Below, in pieces: positions 1-8,914 of a stretch of 64,000 nucleotides of DNA. A program made the translations under genes and the position numbers. The notes below the pieces were generated by a model. It was not told where the DNA came from, did not search any database, and was given only the letters and a program-made list of their open reading frames with translations. The stretch is taken from NCBI GenBank assembly GCA_963800395.1, contig CAWDBD010000009.1, forward strand, positions 31,335-95,334, read 5' to 3'. The stretch's first letter is position 1; each line of letters begins with the position of its first letter. This DNA is from DASSBG01 sp963800395 (GTDB taxonomy: Bacteria; Pseudomonadota; Gammaproteobacteria; Xanthomonadales; Rhodanobacteraceae).

Positions 1-1
1 T

Positions 2-1975
2 GGAGCGGCGTTCCAGCCGATTGCTGGCGTGCCGGCCGGACGCATCAATGCCTTTGCCATGCACGGCCAGCAACTGTGGTTGGCGCGGTCCGATGTGCTG
101 GAGCAATACCGGATCAAGGGCAGTCAGGCCGTTCTGCAGGAGGTGATCGGTTCTCACGACGGATTCCCTTCCATCGACATCAATCGCATCTTCATCGATA
201 CCGACGGGCGTGTCTGGATGACCAGCCGTGTGGGGCTGTGGCGCTACGACCCGCGCAGCAGGGAGTTCCGTCGCTATGGTGTCGCGGATGGCCTGCCCAG
301 CCCCGAGTTCACGGATACCCTTGTGCGCCTGAAAGGTGGCACCGTCTACGCCGGCACGCTTGGAGGTGTGGTCGGCTTCCGTCCGGCCTCGCTGCATGAT
401 CATGCGCGCAAGCCACTCGTGGTGCTGGAAGATGCCAGTGTGCTTCGCAACGGCAAACGCACGCCTTTGCGTATCGAGCACGGAAAGCTGCGCCTGGCCT
501 GGGATGACAGCAATCTGCGCGTTGTGGTCAAGGCGCTGTCCTACATCAACCCGGCACGCAATCACTATCGTTTTCGCATGCGCGGCTTCGACTCCGGCTG
601 GGTAGCCACGGGAACCCAGGGTGCGCGCGAGTTCACTGGTTTGGGTGCCGGTTCCTACCGTCTCGACATCGAGGCTGCAGGCACCAGCGGCGCCTGGTCG
701 CCGCTGCAGCAGAGTCTCGATTTCGAGGTGGCAGCCCCACCCTGGGACACGCCACTGGCCTGGTTCCTGTATGTGCTGGCTGCCCTGGCCATGATGTTCA
801 TGTTCTGGCACATGCTCAGGATGCGCTGGCAGCGGCGCATGGAGTTGCGTCTGCTCAACGAGCAGCGAAGGCTGGCCGAAGAGGCCAACGCGGCCAAGAC
901 GCGTTTTCTGGCCACGATGGGCCATGAAATCCGCACGCCGATGACCGGCGTGCTGGGCATGGCGGAGCTGCTTACCCACACCAGGCTGGATGCCGATCAG
1001 GCCGACATGGTGCGCACGATCCATCATTCGGGCGAGGTGCTGCTGAAGCTGGTCAACGACGCCCTGGATCTGGCACGTATCGAGGCCGGGCGTTTCGAGC
1101 TGGAGAAACGGCCGCTCGATCCGGTGGCCCTGATGCACGAGGTGGCGGCGCTGGAGTCGGGGTTGGCGAGCAACAAAGGTATCGATATCAAGCTGGAGCA
1201 CAGTGCCGATGTCCCTGCTCGCGTACAGGGTGATGCGATTCGCCTGCGCCAGATACTGCTCAACCTGCTCAGCAATGCCCTCAAGTTTTCAGAAAAAGGT
1301 CATGTCAGCATGCTGCTGGACATGCACGAGGGCATGCTCCGTTTCCGGGTCAGTGATAGCGGCCCGGGCATGGATGGCGACCTGAAACGTCGCCTGTTCC
1401 GGCGATTCGAGCAGGGCGACTCGGGTTCCAACAGTGGTGGCAGCGGGCTCGGTCTGGCGATATGCAAGGAGCTTTCCAGTCTCATGGGTGGCCGTATCGC
1501 GGTCGAGTCCGAGCCCGGGGTTGGCAGCACCTTCACCGTCCTGCTGCCCTTGCCGGCGTGCGCTGCGCCACAGCAAGAGGCAGTCCGCGACGCTGGCGGA
1601 TCCGGTCGCACGCGGCGTGTGCTGCTGGTCGAGGATGATGAAACCGTCGCGCGTGTGATTTCAGGCTTGTTGCGCGAGCAGGGGCATGAGGTTCATCACG
1701 CAGACAATGCACTGGCGGCGCTGTCCGAGATTGATCATCAGCGCCACGACATTCTGCTTATCGATATCGACCTGCCGGATCTGGACGGGTTCGAGTTGAT
1801 ACGCATTTTGCGCACGCGCCCCGATGGCCGCGCCTGGCGCATCGTGGTGGTGACGGCACGATCCAATCGTGACGATGAAACACGCGCCCATGAAGCCGGC
1901 GCCGATGCCTTCCTGCGCAAGCCGGTTACCGGCCAGCAGCTCAGAATGGTGATGGAGCCCGGGTCGCAACCCTGA
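2..1975 (+). CDS. Hybrid two-component sensor kinase (propeller/Y_Y_Y, HisKA, HATPase, receiver), 5' partial
   Basis: The frame is open from base 2, so the gene begins upstream of the window; only the last part of the sensor propeller is present. In order there are a Y_Y_Y-type beta domain (about 550-740), one transmembrane helix (about 755-825), a HisKA dimerisation domain with the phosphorylatable His in MGHEIRTP (codon 923-925), an HATPase domain with the N box NLLSNALKFS and G boxes DSGPG and GSGLGLAI, and a C-terminal receiver with acceptor Asp in LLIDIDLPDLDG (codon 1763-1765) and the conserved Lys in LRKP. It should autophosphorylate in response to a periplasmic signal and pass phosphate to its own receiver. 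No partner regulator is visible and the ligand is unknown. It converges on dolP. Confidence 0.93.
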   Translation, partial: GAAFQPIAGVPAGRINAFAMHGQQLWLARSDVLEQYRIKGSQAVLQEVIGSHDGFPSIDINRIFIDTDGRVWMTSRVGLWRYDPRSREFRRYGVADGLPSPEFTDTLVRLKGGTVYAGTLGGVVGFRPASLHDHARKPLVVLEDASVLRNGKRTPLRIEHGKLRLAWDDSNLRVVVKALSYINPARNHYRFRMRGFDSGWVATGTQGAREFTGLGAGSYRLDIEAAGTSGAWSPLQQSLDFEVAAPPWDTPLAWFLYVLAALAMMFMFWHMLRMRWQRRMELRLLNEQRRLAEEANAAKTRFLATMGHEIRTPMTGVLGMAELLTHTRLDADQADMVRTIHHSGEVLLKLVNDALDLARIEAGRFELEKRPLDPVALMHEVAALESGLASNKGIDIKLEHSADVPARVQGDAIRLRQILLNLLSNALKFSEKGHVSMLLDMHEGMLRFRVSDSGPGMDGDLKRRLFRRFEQGDSGSNSGGSGLGLAICKELSSLMGGRIAVESEPGVGSTFTVLLPLPACAAPQQEAVRDAGGSGRTRRVLLVEDDETVARVISGLLREQGHEVHHADNALAALSEIDHQRHDILLIDIDLPDLDGFELIRILRTRPDGRAWRIVVVTARSNRDDETRAHEAGADAFLRKPVTGQQLRMVMEPGSQP

Positions 1976-2024
1976 ACGTTGTCCGCGCAACGCCCCCGGA
2001 TACCGAGCCAGTGGCGCGGTCGTT

Positions 2025-2678
2025 TTACGGATTCCCGGGTTCGGAATCCTGGTCATCCGGCCTTGAGTTGTCCTGCGAATCGTCGATGTATTCGAACAGA
2101 TTGATCACCTGGTCCACGCCACGCGTGTTGCGTGCATTGCCGATTGCCGCGTCAGCCTCGGCGTGCGTGACCAGGCCCATCAGGTAGACCTTGTCGTGCG
2201 CCACGGTGATGGCTACGCGGCTGGGATCGAAGTCGGGTATCGAGGTGATATCCATGAGACCGGTCTTGATTCGCGCACCCAGGGCATTGTCGGCGCGACG
2301 TGCCCAGAAACCCTGCTCGGGCATGATGTCGAGCTGATTGACCAGGCGCCGCGCACCGATGAATCCACTGGCCAGTTTGCCTGCGCGCTCGCGAGCATCC
2401 TCGCTCACCACTTCGCCGACGAGCAGGATCACCCGGTTGTAGACGACAACCCGGATGCGGTTATGGCTGTCCAGTGCCTGGTCGCTGTCAATCGCCTTGT
2501 CAACTGAAAGTTGCAGGTTGCGATCATTGAGCACGGTGCTCGCATCGCGGCGGTCATGTGCGACCTTGGCGCCGGTTGCGGCTGCAGCCGCAGCCCCGCC
2601 CACGACGGCGGCTATGCAGCCGGACAGCACGAAAGGCAGAAGCAGAAAGGGAAACAGAACGTATCGTACGCGTGTCAT
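2025..2678 (-). CDS. dolP: BON-domain outer-membrane lipoprotein (DolP/YraP family)
   Basis: The 217-residue protein starts at the ATG after which a signal peptide ends in the lipobox LSGC (Cys21). Two BON domains follow (roughly residues 48-115 and 125-195), the arrangement of DolP/YraP, an outer-membrane lipoprotein needed for envelope integrity and BAM function in enterobacteria. The preceding in-frame ATG would add nine residues before the signal and is less likely. It lies downstream of lpoA and yraN on the same strand, as in the E. coli lpoA-yraN-diaA-dolP cluster, but diaA is missing here. The acidic C-terminal tail ends inside a small palindrome that may be a bidirectional terminator. 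Confidence 0.88.
   Translation of the reverse strand: MTRVRYVLFPFLLLPFVLSGCIAAVVGGAAAAAATGAKVAHDRRDASTVLNDRNLQLSVDKAIDSDQALDSHNRIRVVVYNRVILLVGEVVSEDARERAGKLASGFIGARRLVNQLDIMPEQGFWARRADNALGARIKTGLMDITSIPDFDPSRVAITVAHDKVYLMGLVTHAEADAAIGNARNTRGVDQVINLFEYIDDSQDNSRPDDQDSEPGNP
2029..2049. terminator. Possible bidirectional terminator hairpin between convergent genes
   Basis: GGATTCC (2029-2035) pairs with GGAATCC (2043-2049) around a 7-base loop. It lies between the 3' ends of the sensor kinase and dolP and overlaps the last dolP codons. There is a short T run (2022-2025) on one side only, so terminator activity is a guess. Confidence 0.35.
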
Positions 2679-2685
2679 GGCAATC

Positions 2686-3051
2686 TCAGAAGGCATCAAA
2701 GGCATTGCGCAGCCATCTTGACTCGGGCTGCGTCTCGGGGCCGGCGAACGCTAGCACATCGAACCTGCATGGTTGCTGTGCAAGCTGCGGATGGGTTTGC
2801 AGATACAGCCTGGCAGCCAGCACAAGACGCTTGCGTTTGCCTGTGGTCACTGATGCCAGGGCGCCACCGAAGTCCTCGCCGCGACGATAGCGCACCTCGA
2901 CAAAAACCACGGTATCGGTGTCACGCATGATCAGGTCCAGTTCGCCGTAACGCGTATTGAAATTGCGATCCAGCAAGCTCAGACCGGCCTGCTCGAGCTG
3001 CTGCAGTGCGCGCGTTTCGAAGCTGTCCCCGGTGTCGCGACGCCAGCTCAT
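2686..3051 (-). CDS. yraN: YraN family (UPF0102) nuclease-fold protein
   Basis: The 121-residue protein matches the UPF0102/YraN family: an N-terminal GDSFE segment, then RYGELDLIMRD and VFVEVRYRR, the GELDL...VEVR signature of a restriction-endonuclease-like (PD-(D/E)xK) fold. The family's substrate is not established. The start MSWRRDTGDSFE is chosen because the longer frame would run back into lpoA; with this start the two genes are separated by only four bases. It lies between lpoA and dolP, the family's usual neighbourhood. Confidence 0.88.
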   Translation of the reverse strand: MSWRRDTGDSFETRALQQLEQAGLSLLDRNFNTRYGELDLIMRDTDTVVFVEVRYRRGEDFGGALASVTTGKRKRLVLAARLYLQTHPQLAQQPCRFDVLAFAGPETQPESRWLRNAFDAF

Positions 3052-3055
3052 CGCA

Positions 3056-4861
3056 TCAATTCTCGCTGTTGATATCTTGCAGCGCGGAATTGCCGTCATC
3101 GGCTTCCAGGCCGCCGGTAACCGGCACGGCGATGCCATTGACAAAGCGCGCCCAGATCGGCGTGCGATGTATGCGTCCGAAACTGTCCATGGTCAACTGG
3201 CCGGTAGCACCGGACAGGTAGCTGCCCGGGTGCTGGCGCAACCAGGTCAGGTAGGGCATCAGCGACCAGGCATCCATGCCGAAGGCGAACAGGCGTGCGG
3301 CCGGTCCACGTGCGTTGGGGTCATCTTCGGCCAGGGCGCTGCGCCTGGGCAGGCCCGGTTGTGCATTGAACAGCCACGGCGCATCGCAGAACACCACGCC
3401 GTCGAGGTCACGATCAAGCCCCGGGTTGCTTTCCACACCATAGATCTGTGAGGTCGCAAACAGTGGCTGGCTCACCTCGGCAATGCGCAACTGCGGCACC
3501 AGCAGACGGCCCTGTTGTGGTGTCATGGCAATGAACACACCGGTGTCCGGGCCGGCTTCGGCCATCAGTGCGTTGATGGCGTCGGCATAGTTGACCTCGT
3601 TGGGCGGGAGCGTGGCAGTTCCGAGGATCTTCCCGCCTCGACTCTCGAACTGGGCACGAAAAGCACGCGCCGCGCGCTGTGCCGCACTGGCATCGGCGAG
3701 GAACAGGACCGCCTCATGCAGGCCATGGGCAGTCATGCGTGCGGCAATCTGCACGCCCTCGGCTTCGGGTGGAAGGGCGAATTCGGAACTGCCTTGCGGA
3801 GGCAGGCCCTGATCGGGATGATTGAGTGCGAGTAGCGGCACGGGCAGTTGTCCCTGCTGGAACAATGCCGATACCGCTACCGGTGACAGCGGACCGACCA
3901 CCAGGTCAGCCCCGGATGCGACCGCTTGCTGGTAGGCGCGCAGCGCGCCTGCCTGGGTGCCGGTACTGTCAAGCACATCAAGCTCCATCTGCGATGTCTG
4001 CCCGGGGTGCTTCTTCCAGGCGGTGCTGAAACCGTCCTGCACGGCCATGCCGGGCGCTTCAAGCGGGCCGCTGATGGGTAGCAACAGCGCCACCTTGTGC
4101 GGCGGAGCATAACCCTCGGCGCTGACGGCGTTGCCGGCTTGTGGCACAAGAGTACCGACCGGATTCTGCAGTTGCGGCATGGTGCTGGCCAGCGCGCTGC
4201 CCTTGTTCTTCAGTGCTTCGGCGATCCACTCGCGCAGCGGGTCGCGGGCATCGAGGGTGCTGGCGCTGGCCTGCAACTTGGCGTTGTCCATGCTCTCCAG
4301 CTGCTTGAGAATCTGCATCTCATTCTGATTGCGGGAATAGCCGCTGAGCGAACCGTCCATGTTCAGGCGTGTGCGGGCGGCAGCCAGTGGCTGGCCAGTT
4401 GCGGCCTGGGCGCGGGCGCGAATTTCCATCGCCCGCATGCGCCATTTGTCAGGCAGGCTGTCGCTATTGGCCGTCTGCTGCAATGCGGCAGCAGGATCAT
4501 TCTGCGCCAGCGCCGCGCCGGCGCGCAGCAGGTCGTAATGCATGGCACCGTCGGCACTCAGGCGACGGCGATGTATCTGCGACAAAAGCGGTGCGACAGC
4601 AGACCATTTGTCGAGCTGTCGATAGCTCTCGGCGGCGTTCAGAAGGTAGGCGTCGCGCCAATGCGGGAATTGCGAGGCCAGATTGCTCCAGGCTTGCGCG
4701 GCCTGCTCCATGTCACCATTCCGCTGCAGGGTGCTGGCACGCTGCACGGCCGCCTGTTGCGCAGGCGTGGTCCGGTTGCTCATGCCGGCACAACCGGCAA
4801 GCATGAGCAGGGCCAGCAGGATCAGGCAGGATCGGACAAATCGTTTCTGGGCTTGACGCAT
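3056..4861 (-). CDS. lpoA: Penicillin-binding protein activator LpoA
   Basis: The 601-residue lipoprotein has the signal peptide and lipobox LAGC (Cys24), an N-terminal TPR-like helical half and, from about residue 250 (KVALLLPISGPLEAPG), a periplasmic-binding-protein-like domain. This is the LpoA/YraM architecture. In enterobacteria LpoA is anchored in the outer membrane and stimulates PBP1A transpeptidase. An upstream in-frame ATG adds eight residues, but MRQAQKRF gives the better signal peptide. Divergent from rsmI and first gene of lpoA-yraN-dolP. Confidence 0.93.
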   Translation of the reverse strand: MRQAQKRFVRSCLILLALLMLAGCAGMSNRTTPAQQAAVQRASTLQRNGDMEQAAQAWSNLASQFPHWRDAYLLNAAESYRQLDKWSAVAPLLSQIHRRRLSADGAMHYDLLRAGAALAQNDPAAALQQTANSDSLPDKWRMRAMEIRARAQAATGQPLAAARTRLNMDGSLSGYSRNQNEMQILKQLESMDNAKLQASASTLDARDPLREWIAEALKNKGSALASTMPQLQNPVGTLVPQAGNAVSAEGYAPPHKVALLLPISGPLEAPGMAVQDGFSTAWKKHPGQTSQMELDVLDSTGTQAGALRAYQQAVASGADLVVGPLSPVAVSALFQQGQLPVPLLALNHPDQGLPPQGSSEFALPPEAEGVQIAARMTAHGLHEAVLFLADASAAQRAARAFRAQFESRGGKILGTATLPPNEVNYADAINALMAEAGPDTGVFIAMTPQQGRLLVPQLRIAEVSQPLFATSQIYGVESNPGLDRDLDGVVFCDAPWLFNAQPGLPRRSALAEDDPNARGPAARLFAFGMDAWSLMPYLTWLRQHPGSYLSGATGQLTMDSFGRIHRTPIWARFVNGIAVPVTGGLEADDGNSALQDINSEN

Positions 4862-5157
4862 GTACTTGTTCCGTTCAATTTGCATTGATCATAACCGATG
4901 GCCACCGAGGCGCAGTGGCCTGGCCAGCACCGGCGTCGCGCCCAGGATTGCGTTGGCCGACCGGAGCGCTGCCGGCAGCATCGGAGAGGCAAGCATTCCT
5001 GAACCGTCAACCGACTGCCCAGCCTCGTGCTGCGGGCCCGCCATGTTGCGTTACACTGGCTTCGCAGGCGGCCTGCCTGCCTGCGTCAGTGCGCCTTGTC
5101 TGCCGACAGTCAGATCAGGTGACGCCCACGCAGGGGTTGATCAGAGGGTCCTTGAAC
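4862..5157. other. Divergent intergenic region lpoA / rsmI
   Basis: 296 bp between the lpoA and rsmI starts. It must carry promoters for both directions; a TACACT hexamer at 5052-5057 is a possible -10 for rsmI but has no good -35. GAGGG at 5144-5148 lies nine bases before the rsmI GTG. No conserved ORF is seen. Confidence 0.5.
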
Positions 5158-6018
5158 GTGCCAGCCGAACCAGGCAATGGAACACTGTGGGTGGTTGCCA
5201 CGCCGATCGGCAATCTGGACGATATCAGCGTGCGCGCGCTGAAAGTGCTGCGCGACGTTGCGGTGATTGCCGCTGAAGATACCCGCCACAGCCGGGTCCT
5301 GCTGCAACACCACGGTATCGACACCCCGATGCTGACCTTGCATGATCACAACGAGCGCGCCGCCCTGGATTCCGTGCTCGAGCGTCTGACTGCCGGTGAT
5401 GATGTTGCCCTGGTATCGGATGCCGGCACGCCGCTGATCAGCGATCCGGGCTTTCGTCTGGTGCGGGCTGCGCGGGAACAGGGCCTGCCCATTGCGGTCG
5501 TGCCAGGTGCCTGCGCCGCCGTAGCCGCATTGTCAGTCGCCGGGCTGCCCACCGATCGCTTCGTGTTCGAGGGTTTTCTGCCGTCGAAACAGACGGCGCG
5601 ACGGGCGCGTATCGAGGCCCTGGCCGACGAATCACGTACCCTGGTACTGTACGAGTCCAGCCATCGCATAGCGGCCACGCTGGCCGATCTGGTCGCTGTG
5701 TTCGGTGGCGAGCGCGCCGCCGTGCTGGCACGCGAGCTGACCAAGCTGCATGAGACCGTGTTGAGTCTGCCCCTGGCGCAACTGGCCGAACGGGTGGCTG
5801 CTGATCGCAATCAGCAGCGCGGCGAAATCGTGTTGCTGGTGGCCGGCAGCGAGGTCGATGACACCAGGCAACTGACCGAAGGGCGTCGTGTCCTGGGCAT
5901 TCTTCAGCCACACCTTCCACCCGCCAGGGCGGCCAAGCTGGCGGCGGCCATCAGCGGCGCGCCGCGCAAGGCACTTTACGGTTCAGATGACAGCGGACAG
6001 CGGACAGAGGACAGATGA
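5158..6018 (+). CDS. rsmI: 16S rRNA (cytidine1402-2'-O)-methyltransferase RsmI
   Basis: The 286-residue SAM-dependent methyltransferase of the tetrapyrrole-methylase fold modifies C1402 of 16S rRNA in the decoding centre. Recognisable segments are LWVVATPIGNLDDIS, AAEDTRHS, LVSDAGTPLISDPG and VPGACAAVAALS. The GTG at 5158 is preferred: GAGGG lies nine bases upstream and the family motif begins ten residues in, although the frame stays open back to 4885. The C-terminus is odd: after GAPRKALYG, where family members usually end ALY plus a few residues, the frame runs into a heptad repeat and gains the tail SDDSGQRTEDR. Upstream of rnpB and the dcw cluster. Confidence 0.93.
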   Translation: MPAEPGNGTLWVVATPIGNLDDISVRALKVLRDVAVIAAEDTRHSRVLLQHHGIDTPMLTLHDHNERAALDSVLERLTAGDDVALVSDAGTPLISDPGFRLVRAAREQGLPIAVVPGACAAVAALSVAGLPTDRFVFEGFLPSKQTARRARIEALADESRTLVLYESSHRIAATLADLVAVFGGERAAVLARELTKLHETVLSLPLAQLAERVAADRNQQRGEIVLLVAGSEVDDTRQLTEGRRVLGILQPHLPPARAAKLAAAISGAPRKALYGSDDSGQRTEDR

Positions 6019-6139
6019 CAGGCAACTGCAAAAGCGCATGGCGACATGCGAGCGAAGTGCTGGTGTTTTCCGTTCATTCTGCTGTCGTCAGAAGCCTGTG
6101 CTCTGTTCTGTCTTCTGTCCTCCGTCTCCTGTATTCTGG
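5983..6139. repeat. Heptad inverted repeat, family 2 (CAGAGGA-type units)
   Basis: The left arm (about 5983-6022) is a tandem of 7-base units CAGATGA, CAGCGGA, CAGCGGA, CAGAGGA, CAGATGA. The right arm (about 6082-6139) reads on the minus strand as CAGAATA, CAGGAGA, CGGAGGA, CAGAAGA, CAGAACA. The arms are imperfect reverse complements around a loop of about 60 bases. The left arm supplies the rsmI stop region. It lies between rsmI and rnpB. Confidence 0.75.
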
Positions 6140-6508
<369 letters not shown>

Positions 6509-6517
6509 ATTTCCAGC

Positions 6518-6534
6518 ATCACGCGCAGCGTGAT
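6518..6534 (+). terminator. Hairpin just downstream of rnpB
   Basis: ATCACGC (6518-6524) and GCGTGAT (6528-6534) form a perfect 7-bp stem with a 3-base loop, 14 bases after P1. There is no clear T tract, so it may be a processing or weak termination structure. Confidence 0.4.
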
Positions 6535-7166
6535 TCCCGGGTTTCCCTTGCGTGCAGGGGAGGCCCGGGAGGTTTGTGGGGTGTCCCTGGCGGTTTCCGC
6601 TGAAGGCCGGGCAAACCCTGGCAGTCGCAGCTTGTGCCCCGGGCGAGCGGGAAATTGCCGTGACGCTGGCCCGGCAAGGCGTGCCCGCAGCGCCAAAAAG
6701 GGGCGCCCGAGGTGATTCTCAATGGGCACGGCTCCCGGTTCCAGGGTTGTACCCGCCATCAACACGACGCAGGTCCCGGTTTCAGGGTCGTCCCTGTCGT
6801 CATCCCGGCGCAGGCCGGGATCCAGTATCAAAAGGCGTGCGCAGCACACGGCACAGCCTTGCTGCCAGCCCGCACTCAGCGGATGACCAGCCGTTCGGCT
6901 GTTGCAAAGTGCTTCCGGTCTGCGCCGTCCATGGCCTTGGCACTCGGCGGCCTGATGCGGTTCCTCGGCTGATCCCGCCTCGCGCATGGCCGGTCGTTCA
7001 GCTTTCCCGGCTTGCGCAGCCCCGGCTTTTCCTTCCCAGCTCGCGCAATCGCATAATTCTGAAGGCAAAAAGTCACCAATTTCAACAACCTCCAGCCTGT
7101 TCCTTACAAGTGGCTTGAAACCGTGTCCAGTGCCCTCTTTGTTATTGATCTGCAAGCAAAAATTCC
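6535..7166. other. Repeat-rich spacer between rnpB and the mraZ promoter
   Basis: About 630 bp without a convincing gene. It contains many short GC palindromes and one long REP-type element (6798-6927). Small ORFs here read the typical REP translation VIPAQAGIQ and are treated as non-coding. Confidence 0.6.
6798..6927. repeat. REP-pair element, copy 1
   Basis: Begins CGTCATCCCGGCGCAGG, continues through AAAAGGCGTGCGCAGCACAC and GGATGACCAGCC, and ends TCTGCGCCG. The same ordered blocks recur at 53432-53574, where the inverted end CTGCGCCGGGATGACG is complete. The two ends are inverted copies of one REP, with about 90 bases between them. Confidence 0.8.
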
Positions 7167-7195
7167 TTGACAGTCTCATGTGGTGAGACTATCGT
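7167..7195 (+). promoter_or_regulatory. Promoter of the dcw operon (PmraZ)
   Basis: A consensus TTGACA (7167-7172), a 17-bp spacer and TATCGT (7190-7195) lie 46 bp before the mraZ ATG. The -10 overlaps the first operator repeat, as expected for a MraZ-repressed promoter. Confidence 0.7.
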
Positions 7196-7228
7196 GGGTT
7201 TCCGTGTATATTCGTGGGAATTCGTGGG
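7194..7228 (+). promoter_or_regulatory. MraZ operator: four direct repeats at 10-bp spacing
   Basis: GTGGG at 7194, GTGTA at 7204, GTGGG at 7214 and GTGGG at 7224 are spaced exactly 10 bp, on one face of the helix. MraZ is known to bind TGGGN-type direct repeats with 5-bp gaps upstream of its own gene; the array here runs from the -10 into the leader. Confidence 0.8.
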
Positions 7229-7240
7229 CAGGCCATACTG

Positions 7241-7687
7241 ATGTTCCAGGGCGAAACCGCAATCAGCGTCGACGACAAAGGGCGTCTCGCGATACCGACA
7301 GCGTATCGCGAGCAGCTTGCGCGCGAGTGCGGCAATCAGTTGGTGGTGACCTACAACCCTTTCGAACACGGCTGTCTGTGGTTGTTCCCCAAGGCGGAAT
7401 GGGAAGGCGTACGCGATCAGATAAACGGGCTCAGCAGTGTCAAGGCCGTGCACCGCAATCTGCAAATGAAGCTGGTCGGTGCGGCGGCACCGCTGGAGCC
7501 GGACGGCAATCATCGCGTGTTGTTGCCGTCCAGTCAGCGCGCGGCGGCCGGGATCGAAAAGCGTGCAGTGCTGTTGGGCATGGGCAACAAGTTCGAGTTG
7601 TGGAGCGAGCAGGCCCATCTTGCCAAGATCCGCCAGACGATCGGCGAGGACGAGATCAGCGAGGACATGACAAACCTGAAGTTGTAG
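7241..7687 (+). CDS. mraZ: Transcriptional regulator MraZ
   Basis: The 148-residue protein contains the two SpoVT/AbrB-like swapped-hairpin repeats of MraZ, each with a DxxGRhxhP-type core (SVDDKGRLAIPTAYRE and the second half EPDGNHRVLLPSSQR). MraZ forms a ring and represses the dcw promoter. The ATG at 7241 starts MFQGETAISVDDKG, the family N-terminus; an upstream in-frame GTG lies inside the operator repeats and is unlikely. First gene of the dcw operon. Confidence 0.94.
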   Translation: MFQGETAISVDDKGRLAIPTAYREQLARECGNQLVVTYNPFEHGCLWLFPKAEWEGVRDQINGLSSVKAVHRNLQMKLVGAAAPLEPDGNHRVLLPSSQRAAAGIEKRAVLLGMGNKFELWSEQAHLAKIRQTIGEDEISEDMTNLKL

Positions 7688-7703
7688 GTGGACAGCAGAA
7701 TTC

Positions 7704-8648
7704 ATGAACGGGATGGCAGCGATGAAGCGGAATCAGCTCGAACACATCCCGGTAATGAGGGATGCGGTGCTGGCGGCACTTGAGCTGAAGCCGCAGGGTC
7801 GCTACCTCGATGCCACGTTTGGCCGCGGCGGGCATGCGGCAGGCATGCTGTCAGCGCTCGACGACGGAGGTCGGCTGTTGGTGATGGATCGTGACCCCGA
7901 GGCAATTGCCGAAGCGCGGCGCCTGTATGCCGATGACTCCAGGGTGAGCATCCGGCACGGCAACTTTGCCGATCTGAATGACTGGAGCGAGGTCCGCGAG
8001 GGGCTGGATGGTGCTCTGTTCGATCTGGGCGTGTCTTCGCCGCAACTGGACCGCGCCGAGCGCGGCTTCAGCTTTCAGGCTGACGCGCCACTGGATATGC
8101 GCATGGATACGACACAAGGTGAGAGCGCTGCCGATTTCCTGGAGGCTGCCGATGTCCGCGCCATCGCCGATGTGCTGTGGCGCTATGGCGAGGAGCGCAT
8201 GAGCCGGCGCATTGCACGCGCCATCGTGGCGCGCCGTGAGCAGCAGCCGATACGGCGCACCGGTGAACTGGCCGATCTGATTGCTGCCGTGGTCGGCCGC
8301 CGCGAGAAAGGCAAGCATCCGGCCACGCGCAGTTTTCAGGCGCTGCGCATTCACGTCAACGGCGAGCTGGATGCGGTACAGCAAGGTCTGGTGGCCGTGC
8401 TGGACTGTCTCAAGCCCGGTGCGCGCCTTGCGGTCATCAGCTTTCATTCACTGGAAGACCGGCTGGTAAAACGTTTCATGCGTGACCAGTCCGGCCATGT
8501 CGTGGCCGACCGGCGCCTGCCGCCAGCAGCGGCCAAGCCGGTGCGCCTGCGCACCATTGGCAAGGCCCGTTTCGCCGATGCGGCCGAGCTTGCCGACAAT
8601 CCGCGCGCGCGCTCTGCGGTGTTGCGAGTTGCCGAGGTGCCGACATGA
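7704..8648 (+). CDS. rsmH: 16S rRNA (cytosine1402-N4)-methyltransferase RsmH
   Basis: The 314-residue Rossmann-fold methyltransferase modifies N4 of C1402, the same nucleotide that RsmI (encoded 2 kb upstream) methylates on the ribose. Motifs include HIPVMRDAVL, YLDATFGRGGHA (SAM site), LFDLGVSSPQLD, RSFQALRIHVNGEL and AVISFHSLEDR. A second in-frame ATG six codons later could be the true start. Overlaps ftsL by four bases. Confidence 0.94.
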   Translation: MNGMAAMKRNQLEHIPVMRDAVLAALELKPQGRYLDATFGRGGHAAGMLSALDDGGRLLVMDRDPEAIAEARRLYADDSRVSIRHGNFADLNDWSEVREGLDGALFDLGVSSPQLDRAERGFSFQADAPLDMRMDTTQGESAADFLEAADVRAIADVLWRYGEERMSRRIARAIVARREQQPIRRTGELADLIAAVVGRREKGKHPATRSFQALRIHVNGELDAVQQGLVAVLDCLKPGARLAVISFHSLEDRLVKRFMRDQSGHVVADRRLPPAAAKPVRLRTIGKARFADAAELADNPRARSAVLRVAEVPT

Positions 8649-8914
8649 GCCCGGCCAGGCTGGTCAGCTTGAGCGTGCTGCTGGCGCTGGTACTCGCCAG
8701 TGCCATCGGCCTGGTGTGGATGCGGCACCAGAATCGCGTGCTGTTCGTGAAGCTGGCGGGCCTGCAGAAACAGCGCGATGCCCTCAATGTGGAATTCGGC
8801 CGCCAGGAAATCGAGCAGGCCACCTGGGCCGAGCCGAGCCGCATCGAGCGTATAGCGCGCACGAAGCTGGACATGATCGACCCGCCTGCTGATTCCATCC
8901 GGCTGCTGCGCTGA
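8645..8914 (+). CDS. ftsL: Cell division protein FtsL
   Basis: The 89-residue single-pass membrane protein has a short cytoplasmic N-terminus, a transmembrane helix at about residues 6-24 and a periplasmic coiled coil (FVKLAGLQKQRDALNVEFGR), then IERIARTKLDMIDP. FtsL joins FtsB and FtsQ in the divisome and activates FtsWI. The sequence is poorly conserved; position between rsmH and ftsI and length identify it. Shares its last base with the ftsI start. Confidence 0.92.
   Translation: MSPARLVSLSVLLALVLASAIGLVWMRHQNRVLFVKLAGLQKQRDALNVEFGRQEIEQATWAEPSRIERIARTKLDMIDPPADSIRLLR

Noticed and set aside
5139..5151. Shared GAGGGTCC-containing dodecamer with 25811-25822
   Set aside because: ATCAGAGGGTCC occurs at both sites but nothing around it matches; at 5140 it is simply the rsmI ribosome-binding region. 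Probably chance or a minor repeat.
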